This document shows positions 18,889-29,500 of a stretch of DNA of 64,000 nucleotides, piece after piece; within the stretch, counting starts at the first letter, position 1; each line of letters begins with the position of its first letter. The stretch is from Maribacter orientalis (GTDB lineage Bacteria > Bacteroidota > Bacteroidia > Flavobacteriales > Flavobacteriaceae): contig NZ_FNZN01000007.1 in the NCBI RefSeq assembly GCF_900109345.1, forward strand, positions 115,816 to 179,815, read 5' to 3'. The notes under the pieces were generated by a model. It searched no databases. It was not told where the DNA came from and saw only the letters and a list, made by a program, of their open reading frames with translations. The position numbers and the translations under genes were made by a program.

Positions 18889-20931
18889 ATGCAATATAAA
18901 ATTACAGTTAAGCACATATTTTTTCTTTTCGCGGTTGTATGTATTAATACGACAATTGCGCAAGTAGATAGTATTCAGTATTACAAAGAAAAAATAAAGA
19001 CATTCTCTCAAAGTTCAACGTATTCTGAAAATAGTACTACCTACATTGACCTCATTAATAATTTATCATATCAACTAAGATATTCTGGCTTAGATACCAT
19101 GAACATTATTACAGAAAGAGCTATGGAACTAAGTAAGCTACTTAAGTATAAAAAAGGTGAACTAGAAGCTTTAACAAATTTTTCTGCATTTTATCTATAT
19201 CGAGGAGGCACTGAAAATTCTATTAAATACTGTCAAAAAGTTTTAAGCGATAACGAGTTGATTGATTATCCTAGATTGGAAATGAAAGTTTATAATCATT
19301 TAGGGCAAGCATATTACATTAAACAAGAATACCCTTTAAGCTACACCTATTTTTTGCAAGGATTGGCACTTGGTGAAAAGCATAAAAATAAGTTTTATGT
19401 CTTTTTAATGAACATGAATTTAGGTACCATGTTTAATCTTTTAGAAGACTATGATGAAGCCAAGTTATTTTACACCTCTGCTTTTGAGTTATCAAAAAAA
19501 ACTAAAGATGCGAATATGGATGCTATGTTGTCTAGTAATTTAGCATTTCTGCATATTCAAACAGGAGATTTTGATAAAGCGAAAAACTACTTAAATAAAA
19601 GTATTGTTCATTTTGAGTATTCCAAAAACAAAGAATGGTTAGCTTTTTCTCTATCTACTTTAGCCCAGTTATACTTGAAATCAAAAAAATATAATGAGGC
19701 TATAATTAACTACCAAAAAGCATTAAGTGTTCACGGTTCTGATAATGACATAAAAGGTAGAGCAGATATTTATTATGGCTTGGCTAAGTCTTATTATGAG
19801 ATTCAGGACATTACCAAGGCTGAAGAATATATAAATGAAAGTCTTAGCCTTTATTCATCATTTAATCTTAATACAGGTTTAGAAAAATGTTATAGAATTT
19901 TATATCAAATTAAAAAAGAACAAAATCAAATATCAAAATCTTTAGAATACTTAGAATTAACTGAAAAATTGGCGAATGATATTTTTATAGAAAAAAATAA
20001 AAGAAATTTAAACATGCTTAATACAAAGTTGAATTTCGAAAAAGAAAAAGATGACCTGAAAGCAAAAAATGAACTAGCTATCGACCAGCAAAGAAAATAT
20101 GTAAAATGGTCATTGGCAGCCTTGCTAACATCATTTATAATAGTTTTAATAATTTTAAATTCTGTTAAAAGAGAAAAATTATTAAACAAGAAACTTGAGA
20201 ATCAAGCAATTGTTTTAAAGGATAATCAAAAAACCCTTTCAAAAATTAATCAAAATCAAGATCGGCTTTTTTCTATAGTAGGTCATGACTTGCGTGGGCC
20301 TATAATTTCGTTAAAAGAATTACTTGATTTATACATTGAAGATCCAGAAGGCAAAAAGTATTTTGAGAAATTTGCTCCTCAATTAAGGGATGATTTAGAA
20401 CAAGTTCAGTTTACCATGGACAACCTTCTACATTGGGGCAAAAATCAAATGAAGGGAAGTTCAATTAAATTAGAAAGAATTTCTGTCAGCAATGAAATTG
20501 AGAATATTTTACATTTCTTTAATAAAGAAATTAAAAAGAAATACATTAAAATCGACAACCAAATAATCAATAACCATTACGCTTTTGCAGACCTAGACCA
20601 ATTTAATGTGATTTTCAGAAATTTGATAAGTAATGCAATAAAATTCACCCCAAACGAAGGTAAAATAACCCTTACCTCTAAAATAAAGAACGCTAATTTA
20701 TTAATTGAAATATATGATACTGGTGTGGGAATGAGTGAGTTGACCTTAAGTAAATTATTTAAAGACACCGAACATATATCGACTTCAGGCACCAATTTAG
20801 AAAAAGGCACAGGCCTTGGATTACGACTGGCAAAAGAAATGATTGTTAAAAATAACGGAGAAATATTTGTTCAAAGTAAAATTAATGAAGGAAGTCATTT
20901 TATTGTAGAATTACCTTTACCAACTATTTAG
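18889..20931 (+). CDS. TPR-containing sensor histidine kinase
   Basis: 680 residues from the ATG at 18889, which begins a clear signal peptide (MQYKITVKH...NTTIAQ); an upstream ATG at 18820 would add 23 residues. The order is signal peptide, a periplasmic array of tetratricopeptide repeats (about 40-390), a coiled coil, one membrane span (about 407-428), a second coiled coil, HisKA with H466 in GHDLRGP, and HATPase with NLISNAIKFTP (N box), DTGVGMS (G1) and KGTGLGL (G2). No response regulator is adjacent. The periplasmic TPRs probably bind a protein or peptide signal. A close relative follows 255 bp downstream. Confidence 0.88.
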   Translation: MQYKITVKHIFFLFAVVCINTTIAQVDSIQYYKEKIKTFSQSSTYSENSTTYIDLINNLSYQLRYSGLDTMNIITERAMELSKLLKYKKGELEALTNFSAFYLYRGGTENSIKYCQKVLSDNELIDYPRLEMKVYNHLGQAYYIKQEYPLSYTYFLQGLALGEKHKNKFYVFLMNMNLGTMFNLLEDYDEAKLFYTSAFELSKKTKDANMDAMLSSNLAFLHIQTGDFDKAKNYLNKSIVHFEYSKNKEWLAFSLSTLAQLYLKSKKYNEAIINYQKALSVHGSDNDIKGRADIYYGLAKSYYEIQDITKAEEYINESLSLYSSFNLNTGLEKCYRILYQIKKEQNQISKSLEYLELTEKLANDIFIEKNKRNLNMLNTKLNFEKEKDDLKAKNELAIDQQRKYVKWSLAALLTSFIIVLIILNSVKREKLLNKKLENQAIVLKDNQKTLSKINQNQDRLFSIVGHDLRGPIISLKELLDLYIEDPEGKKYFEKFAPQLRDDLEQVQFTMDNLLHWGKNQMKGSSIKLERISVSNEIENILHFFNKEIKKKYIKIDNQIINNHYAFADLDQFNVIFRNLISNAIKFTPNEGKITLTSKIKNANLLIEIYDTGVGMSELTLSKLFKDTEHISTSGTNLEKGTGLGLRLAKEMIVKNNGEIFVQSKINEGSHFIVELPLPTI

Positions 20932-21104
20932 TATTAGTCAAGAATATTTGAAGAATAATTTTAATTGTTTTCTATTCTCTTCGTATTGTAAGCATCTTAA
21001 TATTTAGCCTTTTATCATATCTTCAAGAGAAACAATTTTGCTGATAATCAGGAGTTGAAATCTATTTTCATCGATGAAATGCACTTTTAAATCGTTAAAA
21101 CACA

Positions 21105-21133
21105 CAATAATTGGTGTTTCACAACAATTATTG
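21105..21133. repeat. Inverted repeat upstream of the second kinase gene
   Basis: CAATAATTG (21105-21113) and CAATTATTG (21125-21133) form a perfect 9-bp inverted repeat with an 11-bp centre, 53 bp before the ATG at 21187. It could be an operator; there is no T run, so a terminator is unlikely. Confidence 0.45.
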
Positions 21134-21186
21134 CTAATACCTTAAATTCTACTCTAAATTTAGGAATTCAATTGTAGAGTCTATTT

Positions 21187-23277
21187 ATGTTTAGTAATAT
21201 CTTAAGAACACTTTTATTCTTCAACCCTCTTAGGGGCTGCCTTCTTGTGTTATTACTTTGCAGCTTATCTTCAAGTACCCTAACAGCTCAAGTTTCTAAA
21301 AGAGATAGTTTATTAAAGCTTGTAAAGCAAGGTAAAGTTTTACAACATAAAAATTCGAAGGATACCCTTTACATAAACAACCTTATAAAACTTGCTGCTG
21401 AATATCGTTTTCATAATTTAGATAGCCTATTATCCTTAAGTAATGAAGGTATAGCTTTAAGTAAAAAAGCAGATTATAAAAACGGTATAATTCGTTCGTA
21501 TGTTAATATGGGCGGGTACTATTCAGACAAAGGCAAATTAGATGAAGCGATTTCAAATTTTAAAAAAGCTTACGAGCTTTCATGCCAAGAGAATAATTTT
21601 TATCTAAAAGTCAGCACTTTAAATGACTTAGCTAAAGAATACATGTTTAAAGGTGATTATTCACTTTCTTTAAAAAGATATTTAGAAGCTATTGAGATTG
21701 CAGAAGAATTAGATTTTAAAAAATTATTATCAATTATAAATGAAAACATTGCTCACTTATACCTTGAGCAAAAAGACTTTGAACTAGCTATGGTTTTCTT
21801 TAAAAAAGCGAAAGCATTCAATAAAGAAATCGGTGACCCCATTATCATGGCAGAAACCATGAGTAATATAGCTTCCACCTATGCTGAAATGAATGAACTT
21901 GAGTATGCTATTTTCAATGTAAATAGTAGTATAGCTATTTTTGAAAAAGAAAGGATACTTGATTGGTTGGCATACTGTTATGAGGTTAAAGGCAAAATTT
22001 ATTTAAAAAAAGGAAAAAATACTTGGGCTCTTTATTGGTACAAACAAAGTGAATTACTGCATAAAGAGATAGAAGATGACAGAGGTAAAATTGGTTTGTT
22101 AAATGGTATGACCGAAGCCTTTTTAAACCTTAAAAAAGATAGTGTTGCAGAAGAATATGCTTTAAATGCCTTTGAATTATCTAAGAAAATAGGCCTACGC
22201 ACAGGTATTAAGGATTGTACCTATCAATTATTCAAAATTTATAAAAACAAAAAAGAATTCAAAAAGTCTTTATGGTATCATGAAATCTATCAAGTAACAT
22301 CTGAATCTTTAACCAAAACAAGTAATGAGAAAGCTTTGAACATGTTGAAGGCGAAAATGGAATATGACCAACAAAAGCAGCAGCTAATAATAGAAAATGA
22401 AAAAGAATTAGCTAAACAAAAAATTTACATTTACATATTTATTATTATTCTAATAATTCTTTCTATCATAGTGTTCATAATACACAGAAATGAACAAATA
22501 CATAAAAAATTAAATTTTGAACTACGTTCTAATAAATCTGACCTAGAGGAAAAACAAGCGTATCTCAATGAATTAAACCAAACTAAGAATAAATTATTTT
22601 CTATTATTGGTCATGATTTAAGGGGCCCAATTGGTGCCTTTCAAGGACTTCTAAAGTTATTTAAGGAAGGTGAAATGACGAAAGATGAATTCTTAAATTT
22701 CGTGCCAAAACTTAAAGTAGATATTGATTCTATATCTTTCACATTAAATAACTTATTATCATGGGGGCAAACCCAAATGAACGGTTCAACTACTAGACCA
22801 TCGTCTACAAACTTAGATGATATTGTTGAGGAAAATATGTCACTTTTATCTGAAATCGCAGAATCCAAATCTATTCAACTTATTAATAGAATTGAAGCAA
22901 ATTGTCAAATTTGGTCAGACCCAAATCAAGTTGATATCATCATTAGAAACTTATTAAGCAATGCCTTAAAATTCACACCTAATAACGGGCAAATTATTAT
23001 TGGGGCTATTCAAAAACTAAAAACTTGCGAAATTTACGTAAAGGATAATGGCATGGGTATGACCGAAGAAACTATAGGTAAAATTTTCCAAAAAGATTCT
23101 ACCCATACCACTTATGGTACAAACGACGAAAAAGGAACAGGTTTAGGCTTATCTTTATGTAAAGAAATGGTTGAGAAAAATAATGGAAAAATATGGGTGC
23201 ATAGTGCTTTAGGAAAAGGTTCTAGTTTCTATTTCACGATTCCAAGAGTTATACAACCTGTTAAAAAATCTGCTTAA
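21187..23277 (+). CDS. Second TPR-containing sensor histidine kinase
   Basis: 696 residues with the same plan as the preceding kinase: an exported N-terminus (signal ending near STLTAQ), TPR array (about 60-390), membrane span (about 415-435), coiled coil, HisKA with H476 in GHDLRGP, and HATPase with NLLSNALKFTP, DNGMGMT and KGTGLGL. The two genes look like an old tandem duplication that diverged in the sensor half. No receiver-domain gene is nearby, so the output protein must be elsewhere. The 3' end overlaps the convergent bshB1 gene by 4 bp. Confidence 0.88.
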   Translation: MFSNILRTLLFFNPLRGCLLVLLLCSLSSSTLTAQVSKRDSLLKLVKQGKVLQHKNSKDTLYINNLIKLAAEYRFHNLDSLLSLSNEGIALSKKADYKNGIIRSYVNMGGYYSDKGKLDEAISNFKKAYELSCQENNFYLKVSTLNDLAKEYMFKGDYSLSLKRYLEAIEIAEELDFKKLLSIINENIAHLYLEQKDFELAMVFFKKAKAFNKEIGDPIIMAETMSNIASTYAEMNELEYAIFNVNSSIAIFEKERILDWLAYCYEVKGKIYLKKGKNTWALYWYKQSELLHKEIEDDRGKIGLLNGMTEAFLNLKKDSVAEEYALNAFELSKKIGLRTGIKDCTYQLFKIYKNKKEFKKSLWYHEIYQVTSESLTKTSNEKALNMLKAKMEYDQQKQQLIIENEKELAKQKIYIYIFIIILIILSIIVFIIHRNEQIHKKLNFELRSNKSDLEEKQAYLNELNQTKNKLFSIIGHDLRGPIGAFQGLLKLFKEGEMTKDEFLNFVPKLKVDIDSISFTLNNLLSWGQTQMNGSTTRPSSTNLDDIVEENMSLLSEIAESKSIQLINRIEANCQIWSDPNQVDIIIRNLLSNALKFTPNNGQIIIGAIQKLKTCEIYVKDNGMGMTEETIGKIFQKDSTHTTYGTNDEKGTGLGLSLCKEMVEKNNGKIWVHSALGKGSSFYFTIPRVIQPVKKSA

Positions 23278-23990
23278 ATTAAATGTTCTAACGAGTCTAC
23301 AGCTATTAATCTTTCAACTGTAAAACCTTCACCATAATCTACACCTACTAAACGACCTAAATCTTTAGCTCTATAATGTACACTCTCGATAAAAGTTTTA
23401 CTACTTATAGGTGTCTCTGGCTCGTTACTATTAGGATCATGAAATTGAGACGTGTAGGCTAATATGGCATTTGTCTTAAATTCAATAAAATCACTTATAT
23501 CAACCACAAAATCTGGAGTCAAATTTTTCCATTGTATATAATGATAAACTAGTTTAGGCCTCCATTCTACTTGATTCTCCCCTCCTATTTTAGTTTCAAT
23601 ACGCCTTAATCCGCTTAAAAAGCATGCATCACTTACTAATTTGCTTCCCTTACCGTGATCAATATGTCTATCAACAATTGCATTACATAAAACAGTATCA
23701 GGCTGATATTTACGTATCATTTTGATAATTTCCAATTGATGGGTTTCATCATTAACAAAAAAACCATCTCTAAACTTTAGGTTCTCACGTACGGCTACAC
23801 CTAAAACTTTAGCCGCAGCAGCAGATTCCTTATCCCTAATTTCCGCTGATCCTCTTGTGCCCAATTCTCCACGAGTTAAATCAACAATTCCGACTTTTTT
23901 ACCTAAGGCTATCTCTTTGGCAATTGTACCACCCGCTCCAAGTTCTGCATCATCGGGATGCGCTCCAAAAACTAATATATCCAACTTCAT
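23274..23990 (-). CDS. bshB1: Bacillithiol biosynthesis deacetylase BshB1
   Basis: 238 residues. The N-terminal motif GAHPDDAELG (H11, D13, D14) gives the zinc site of the PIG-L/LmbE fold, and DLTRGELGTRG plus the second-half HIDHGKGS and YTSQF segments match BshB1. The enzyme deacetylates N-acetylglucosamine-malate to glucosamine-malate in the synthesis of bacillithiol, the low-molecular-weight thiol of many Bacteroidota and Firmicutes. It lies 26 bp downstream of a trans-sulfuration gene on the same strand, which fits a link to cysteine supply. Confidence 0.93.
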   Translation of the reverse strand: MKLDILVFGAHPDDAELGAGGTIAKEIALGKKVGIVDLTRGELGTRGSAEIRDKESAAAAKVLGVAVRENLKFRDGFFVNDETHQLEIIKMIRKYQPDTVLCNAIVDRHIDHGKGSKLVSDACFLSGLRRIETKIGGENQVEWRPKLVYHYIQWKNLTPDFVVDISDFIEFKTNAILAYTSQFHDPNSNEPETPISSKTFIESVHYRAKDLGRLVGVDYGEGFTVERLIAVDSLEHLI

Positions 23991-24016
23991 GCTTTCCTAT
24001 TTGTATCTAATGATGC

Positions 24017-25177
24017 TTATGCTTTATTTTTAATAGCTTCTAGTGCCTGTAAAATATCTTGTATCAAATCTTCAGGTTCTTCAATCCCAACAGAAAAGCG
24101 AATCAACCCATCAGCTATACCTTGTTCTGCACGTACTTCGGCACTCATTAAAGCATGAGAAGTTTTAGTTGGTGATAATACTGTACTTTCAACACCAGCT
24201 AAACTCATCGAAGATTTTATCAATTTTAATGATTTTTGAAATAGAGACGCATCTAAACTTGAATTCAACTCAAACGATAACATTCCTCCAAATCCTTTCA
24301 TTTGTTTCTTTGCAATTTCATGATCTTCATGCGTAGGCAAACCAGGATAATAAACCCTTTCGATGTCTTTATTTTCTTGTAGAAAATTGGCCATAGCAAG
24401 CGCATTCTCATTTTGGGCTCTTACCCGTATACCCATAGTCTTCATACTTCTTTCTAATAGCCAAACGGTATAATCACTTAAACTACCTCCTAAATTTTTT
24501 GCCAGATGAAAAATGCGCTCCATATTCTCAGCAGTGGAAGCAACAGCACCTGCGCAAATATCTGAATGACCACCCATGTATTTAGTAGCACTATGAATCA
24601 CTATATCAATTCCAAAGTCAATAGGATTTTGATTCACAGGGCTCGCAAAGGTATTATCGATCATGGTTATTAATCCGTGTTTCTTAGCTATTGTTGCAAC
24701 CGCTTTCAAATCAGTAATAGTCAACAACGGATTTGAAGGTGTCTCAATATAAATAACTTTAGTATTCCCTTTAATTTTCTCCTCAAAAGCTTCAGCCTTC
24801 CAACCTTCTGTAAAGGAGTACTCTATTCCGTATTTACTAAATTCTTCATTCACCAAGTTATATGTACCACCATATAAAGTCTGCTGCAATACAACATGAT
24901 CCCCAGCCTTCAAAAATGCAAGTAATGCAGTACTGACCGCTGCCATGCCACTACCGAAGATAAGAGCAGCTTCTGCATGCTCTAATGCCGCAATTTTCTT
25001 GCAAAGCCCTTCTTGATTTGGTGTATTAAAATATCTAGGATAACGCTTAACATCTACATCCTCATATGCATAAGAGGTACTCATATAAAGTGGAGATATC
25101 GCTCCACGATGTTGTTTATCTTCTAATTCACCTATATGAGTACATATGGTGTTCAAACCTTTATTTTGTGCTTTCAT
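24017..25177 (-). CDS. PLP-dependent trans-sulfuration enzyme (cystathionine gamma-synthase/lyase family)
   Basis: 386 residues, standard for the Cys/Met metabolism PLP family. The PLP lysine is K199 in SATKYMGGHSD; GSGMAAVSTALLAFL, TLYGGTYNL and IETPSNPLL are the usual cofactor- and substrate-binding segments. Family members act as cystathionine gamma-synthase, cystathionine lyase or methionine gamma-lyase, and sequence by eye does not separate these. Position just upstream of bshB1 in an apparent operon favours a role in cysteine or homocysteine metabolism. Cytoplasmic. Confidence 0.88.
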   Translation of the reverse strand: MKAQNKGLNTICTHIGELEDKQHRGAISPLYMSTSYAYEDVDVKRYPRYFNTPNQEGLCKKIAALEHAEAALIFGSGMAAVSTALLAFLKAGDHVVLQQTLYGGTYNLVNEEFSKYGIEYSFTEGWKAEAFEEKIKGNTKVIYIETPSNPLLTITDLKAVATIAKKHGLITMIDNTFASPVNQNPIDFGIDIVIHSATKYMGGHSDICAGAVASTAENMERIFHLAKNLGGSLSDYTVWLLERSMKTMGIRVRAQNENALAMANFLQENKDIERVYYPGLPTHEDHEIAKKQMKGFGGMLSFELNSSLDASLFQKSLKLIKSSMSLAGVESTVLSPTKTSHALMSAEVRAEQGIADGLIRFSVGIEEPEDLIQDILQALEAIKNKA

Positions 25178-25323
25178 TTCAAAAAATAATAAAGATTAAA
25201 GGTAAGAAAATAGTATGTAAAGAAGTTCATTTCAATATTTGTTAATAGATTTACTTGTATCGGTTTTGAGCACGCTTTATTATCCATTATCGTGCATTAT
25301 TCACCTAATGAATATTTCTGAAT

Positions 25324-26589
25324 ATGAGAAAACTAGTTTTTATCACTATCCTAATTACAATTTTTACAGCATGTAAAAACCAAAAAACTATAGCTACAGG
25401 GTATCAAGGTCAAGGAAAGAGCGCCGTTGTGTCTACTTTGTCTAAACCAGTACAAAAACAATGGAAAGGTATTTGGTCTTTTGAAGATGACAACCTATTT
25501 TTTAGCAATGATTTTGAGAGTGGTCGTTTAAATGGGGTTACTGCTGATGGCGACAATCATTATACTGCGTTGATTACAGCAGAGAATACGCCTGTTAATG
25601 TGAGCCCATGGTATGCATTTAAGGTTTGGTCTAACACCCCTAAAATGATTACCATAAAAATGACCTATCAAGATTCGAGAAGTAGGTATTATCCTAAAAT
25701 CAGCACTGACGGAGAGAACTTCACTCCCCTTGACAGTGTCAATTTTACAGTGTTAAATAAAGGCACGGGAACATTCGGTATCAATGCCGCCCCAGAGTTT
25801 GTAGAATTAAAAATTAATGTTGGGGAAAAACCAACCTATATTACTGCTCAAGAACTATATGGCTCAACCAGAGTAAAAAAATGGATAGATTCCTTGTCCA
25901 CAAAAAACTATATCTCCAATTATGAGATTGGCGAGAGTAGAGAGAAAAGAGCGATGAATTTAATGGAGGTCAGTAATGGAACATATAAAAAAGCTGTACT
26001 GGTAATTTCAAGACAGCATCCACCTGAAGTTACTGGATTTTTAGCCATGAAATCTTTTATTGAAACCCTTACAGGTGATTCGCCAAAAGCTGAGAAATTT
26101 AGAGATAATTATGATTTATTTGTTGTCCCTTTAATGAATCCTGATGGAGTAGATAATGGTAATTGGCGCCACAATATGGGTGGTATTGACCTTAATAGAG
26201 ATTGGCAAGATTTTAATCAGCCAGAAACTAGAAGTGTTAGAGATTTTCTTGTGAAAAAAGAAAACGAAGGATACGAGTTTGTTTTTGGAGCCGATTTTCA
26301 TTCTACTTGGGATGATATTTATTACCCTATAGATTCTACCATAATTGGAAAAAAAGGAGATATTGTTTTTAACTGGATTGAAAACATAACCAAACGATTA
26401 CCACAAAAACATACGAACATAAAACCTTCTACGGAAATAACACCTACAATGGTATCGCGTAATTACTTTTACGTTAACCATGGTATGCCTGCTATTGTTT
26501 TTGAATTAGGCGATAATACCCCAAGAGACTTTCTAAAATTAAAAGGTAAAGTAGCCGCAGAAGAATTAATGGATTTGTTATTAGAGTAA
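25324..26589 (+). CDS. M14 family zinc carboxypeptidase, lipoprotein
   Basis: 421 residues. The lipobox TIFTACKNQ gives a lipid Cys near 17. A beta-rich N-terminal domain (about 30-180) precedes the carboxypeptidase domain: SRQHPPEVTG supplies the first His and Glu ligands (H232, E235), NPDGVDNGNWRHNMGGIDLNRDW is the substrate-binding segment, the third ligand is in GADFHSTWDD, and the catalytic Glu is in VFELGDN near the C-terminus. Likely a periplasmic or surface peptidase. It converges on the ccsA-like gene with one base between the stops, without an obvious terminator. Confidence 0.9.
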   Translation: MRKLVFITILITIFTACKNQKTIATGYQGQGKSAVVSTLSKPVQKQWKGIWSFEDDNLFFSNDFESGRLNGVTADGDNHYTALITAENTPVNVSPWYAFKVWSNTPKMITIKMTYQDSRSRYYPKISTDGENFTPLDSVNFTVLNKGTGTFGINAAPEFVELKINVGEKPTYITAQELYGSTRVKKWIDSLSTKNYISNYEIGESREKRAMNLMEVSNGTYKKAVLVISRQHPPEVTGFLAMKSFIETLTGDSPKAEKFRDNYDLFVVPLMNPDGVDNGNWRHNMGGIDLNRDWQDFNQPETRSVRDFLVKKENEGYEFVFGADFHSTWDDIYYPIDSTIIGKKGDIVFNWIENITKRLPQKHTNIKPSTEITPTMVSRNYFYVNHGMPAIVFELGDNTPRDFLKLKGKVAAEELMDLLLE

Positions 26590-26590
26590 A

Positions 26591-29500
26591 TTACTCCCTA
26601 AAATTTACTTTGTATCTCCAGTAACTTATTCCACCTAATGCCAAAACACCAGCCACTAAGTAATAGATGAACATAGGCGTAATTACCTGTGCGCCACTAG
26701 CGTAACTATGTAAACCTGCCAAGTAAAAGTTAACACCGAAATAGGTCATCATTATACTGCCAAAGGCCACAACACTCATAAAATTAAAGGTCCATTTTCC
26801 TCTTAAACCAGGTACTAAACGGGTGTGTATAACAAAGGCGTATATCATAATAGAAATAAGAGCCCAAGTTTCTTTAGGATCCCAACCCCAATAACGACCC
26901 CAACTTTCATTTGCCCATTGCCCTCCTAAAAAGTTACCAATGGTCAGCATAACAAGCCCAGTGGTAATAGCCAATTCAGTTATAATGGTCAATTCTTTAA
27001 TATTGATTGCCATACGTTCCTTATTCTTTTTCGTAGTCAATATCATTAGAATTAGCGAAACTAGCCCCAATATCATACCAACGGTTAAAGGACCATAACT
27101 ACCCACAATTACAGCAACGTGAATCATTAGCCAGTAACTATCTAAAACAGGTTGTAAATTAGCAATTGATGGATCTATCCAACTTTGGTGTGCAATCCAT
27201 AATAACATCGCAGTAACAAAGGCCGTAGCAGCAAAGGTCATATCACTCTTACGCCCTAAAGCCAAACCGATACCCATAGTAGACCAAGCAACATATAAAA
27301 TGCTTTCATAAGCATCACTCCAAGGTGCATGGCCAGAAATATACCAACGCAAAGCTAAACCAGCTGTATGCCATAAAAAGAACATGATTATCGTTCCTTT
27401 AAAGAAATAAATGGCCACTCGCCATATAGAGCGATCTTTAAATATTTGAAAAATAAGTGTAAAAAACATTAATAAGCCTACCAAAGCATAGCACTTATAC
27501 AACCTATTAAAAATATCTAATCGATTATAAATTACCTCTGTATTCACTTTGTTTTGTGATGGTAATACTTCACTACCATGATTCAACTGGTTTTGTTGAA
27601 ACGCTGCCAATAATTTATCCGCTTGTTCATAATCACCAGTCTCTTGCGCTTTACCCAAAGTCATTAGATAATAAGGCATGGCATTTTTTACGAAATTGGC
27701 ATAGAGAGAATCCCTTATCTCATACTGCCCTCCCCTATATTCTATGGCCGAAATCCATTTGTTGTTCTCATCATCCAATAATGGAAATATTTTAACAATA
27801 TCTTGACCTAATGCTTGGTTCAATAAACTCAATCGAATATTGGCATCTTTAAAATCTTGTTGAAATTTATTCGGATTGGTTGTAGACGTTGCCTCAACTA
27901 AGTAAGGCTCTAACTTATACTGCCCTTTTTCATCAAAAAAATCGGTTGCTTTCACATATTTCTGTCCAGATGGAATTCCGATTATTTTCCTGATACTATC
28001 ATTCTGAGCTTTTTTATCCAAAGCGATAAACTCTGTATTATACCACACAGCAGGATTCATCATCATCGATAGTAAGATCTGGTCAGAATTATAATCCAAA
28101 TACGTATCCTTAAGACTTAATTTTCGAAGTAGTTCTGATGAAAAGGTATTAATAGGCTTCATTCGCCCTCCATCATCTTGTATGACTAATTTCCCGAATT
28201 TGTCAGCATGCTCTTTACCCACCATGCTTACTTTCAGTAAAGAATCGATTTGCATTTTACTAGGCGTAGGCTGATGACCATGACCGTCATCAACAGAATG
28301 TTGTTCTTGAGCATAAGTAGAAAAAGAGAATGCCATTAAAAGTAAGATAGCTCCAAACATCTTTTTCTTCTTTACTTTAATCTTATCTAAAGATTCAGCT
28401 AAATCTCTAAAACGCGTTTTACCAAAAAACATAATACCCATTAAACCTATATACAATAGAAAATAACCAATGTAGGTAATCCATGTACCCCAGAAATCAT
28501 GGTTTACAGATAACGTTGTTCCTTTTTCATCAGGATCAAAACCTGATTGAAAAAAACGATACCCTTCATGGTCTAAAACATGATTCATGAAAATATCATA
28601 ATCGAACGGACGTTCATCAGCAATAGTTACCCTACTCATAAATGAAGCATAGCCTTTTTCCGTACCAGGATATTTTTCAGCAATAAAGTCATTCAATTTA
28701 ATACCGAAAGGCAATTCATAAATTTTAGAACCATAACGAACTGAAAAATCTAGCCCACCTACTTTTATTTTTTCACTAAAATCTGACGGTCCCTTACCTC
28801 CTAACACTTTTACTTGTTTGCTTTCTCCATTTGCAGAAACATTCAGTATCATTGCATCTTGGTCAAATTTAGTTTTCTCTGCATTAGGAATTTCAACGAT
28901 ACCATACGAACCTCGAGTTAAAGAATCTGGCATTACAAATTGCATACCAGCAGTATTATAGAGCGAGCGTAATTGCAAGGGCTGTAAACTATCTTTTACC
29001 AAAGTACCTTGGAATTGGTCTGCCATTCTCATAAAATTACCCTCGAACGGAGCGAATATCTGATAAATAGAATCGGTAGTTTTTATATTTATAGCACCTT
29101 CCGTATTATTGTTCAAAGCAAATAACACATTGTGTATACTAGCTACTTTACCATCTTCTAGATAATGCTCATGACGTTGACCGTCACCAGCTTCTACAAT
29201 TTTCAGGTAGTTATTACCTGATGGGTCTGGCAAAAGGCCTTCTTTAGCACCAGAAATAAAATCAACATAAGAAACTTTAAAATCTTCTCCATTAAAGTCT
29301 TCCTTCCATGGTAAGTTAGATTTTATAGCCTCAGGAGTAACAATCAAATCATCTTCCAATACCTTTCTACGCGGTTCTCCTTCAATATCACCATCAACAT
29401 ATACCGTTAAATAAGTTTTATCGGAATAAAAAACCTTTTCTGTTTTTCCTTCACGAATCGGCATCATACCTTCAAAACTTATATATCTGGTTACAAAAGC

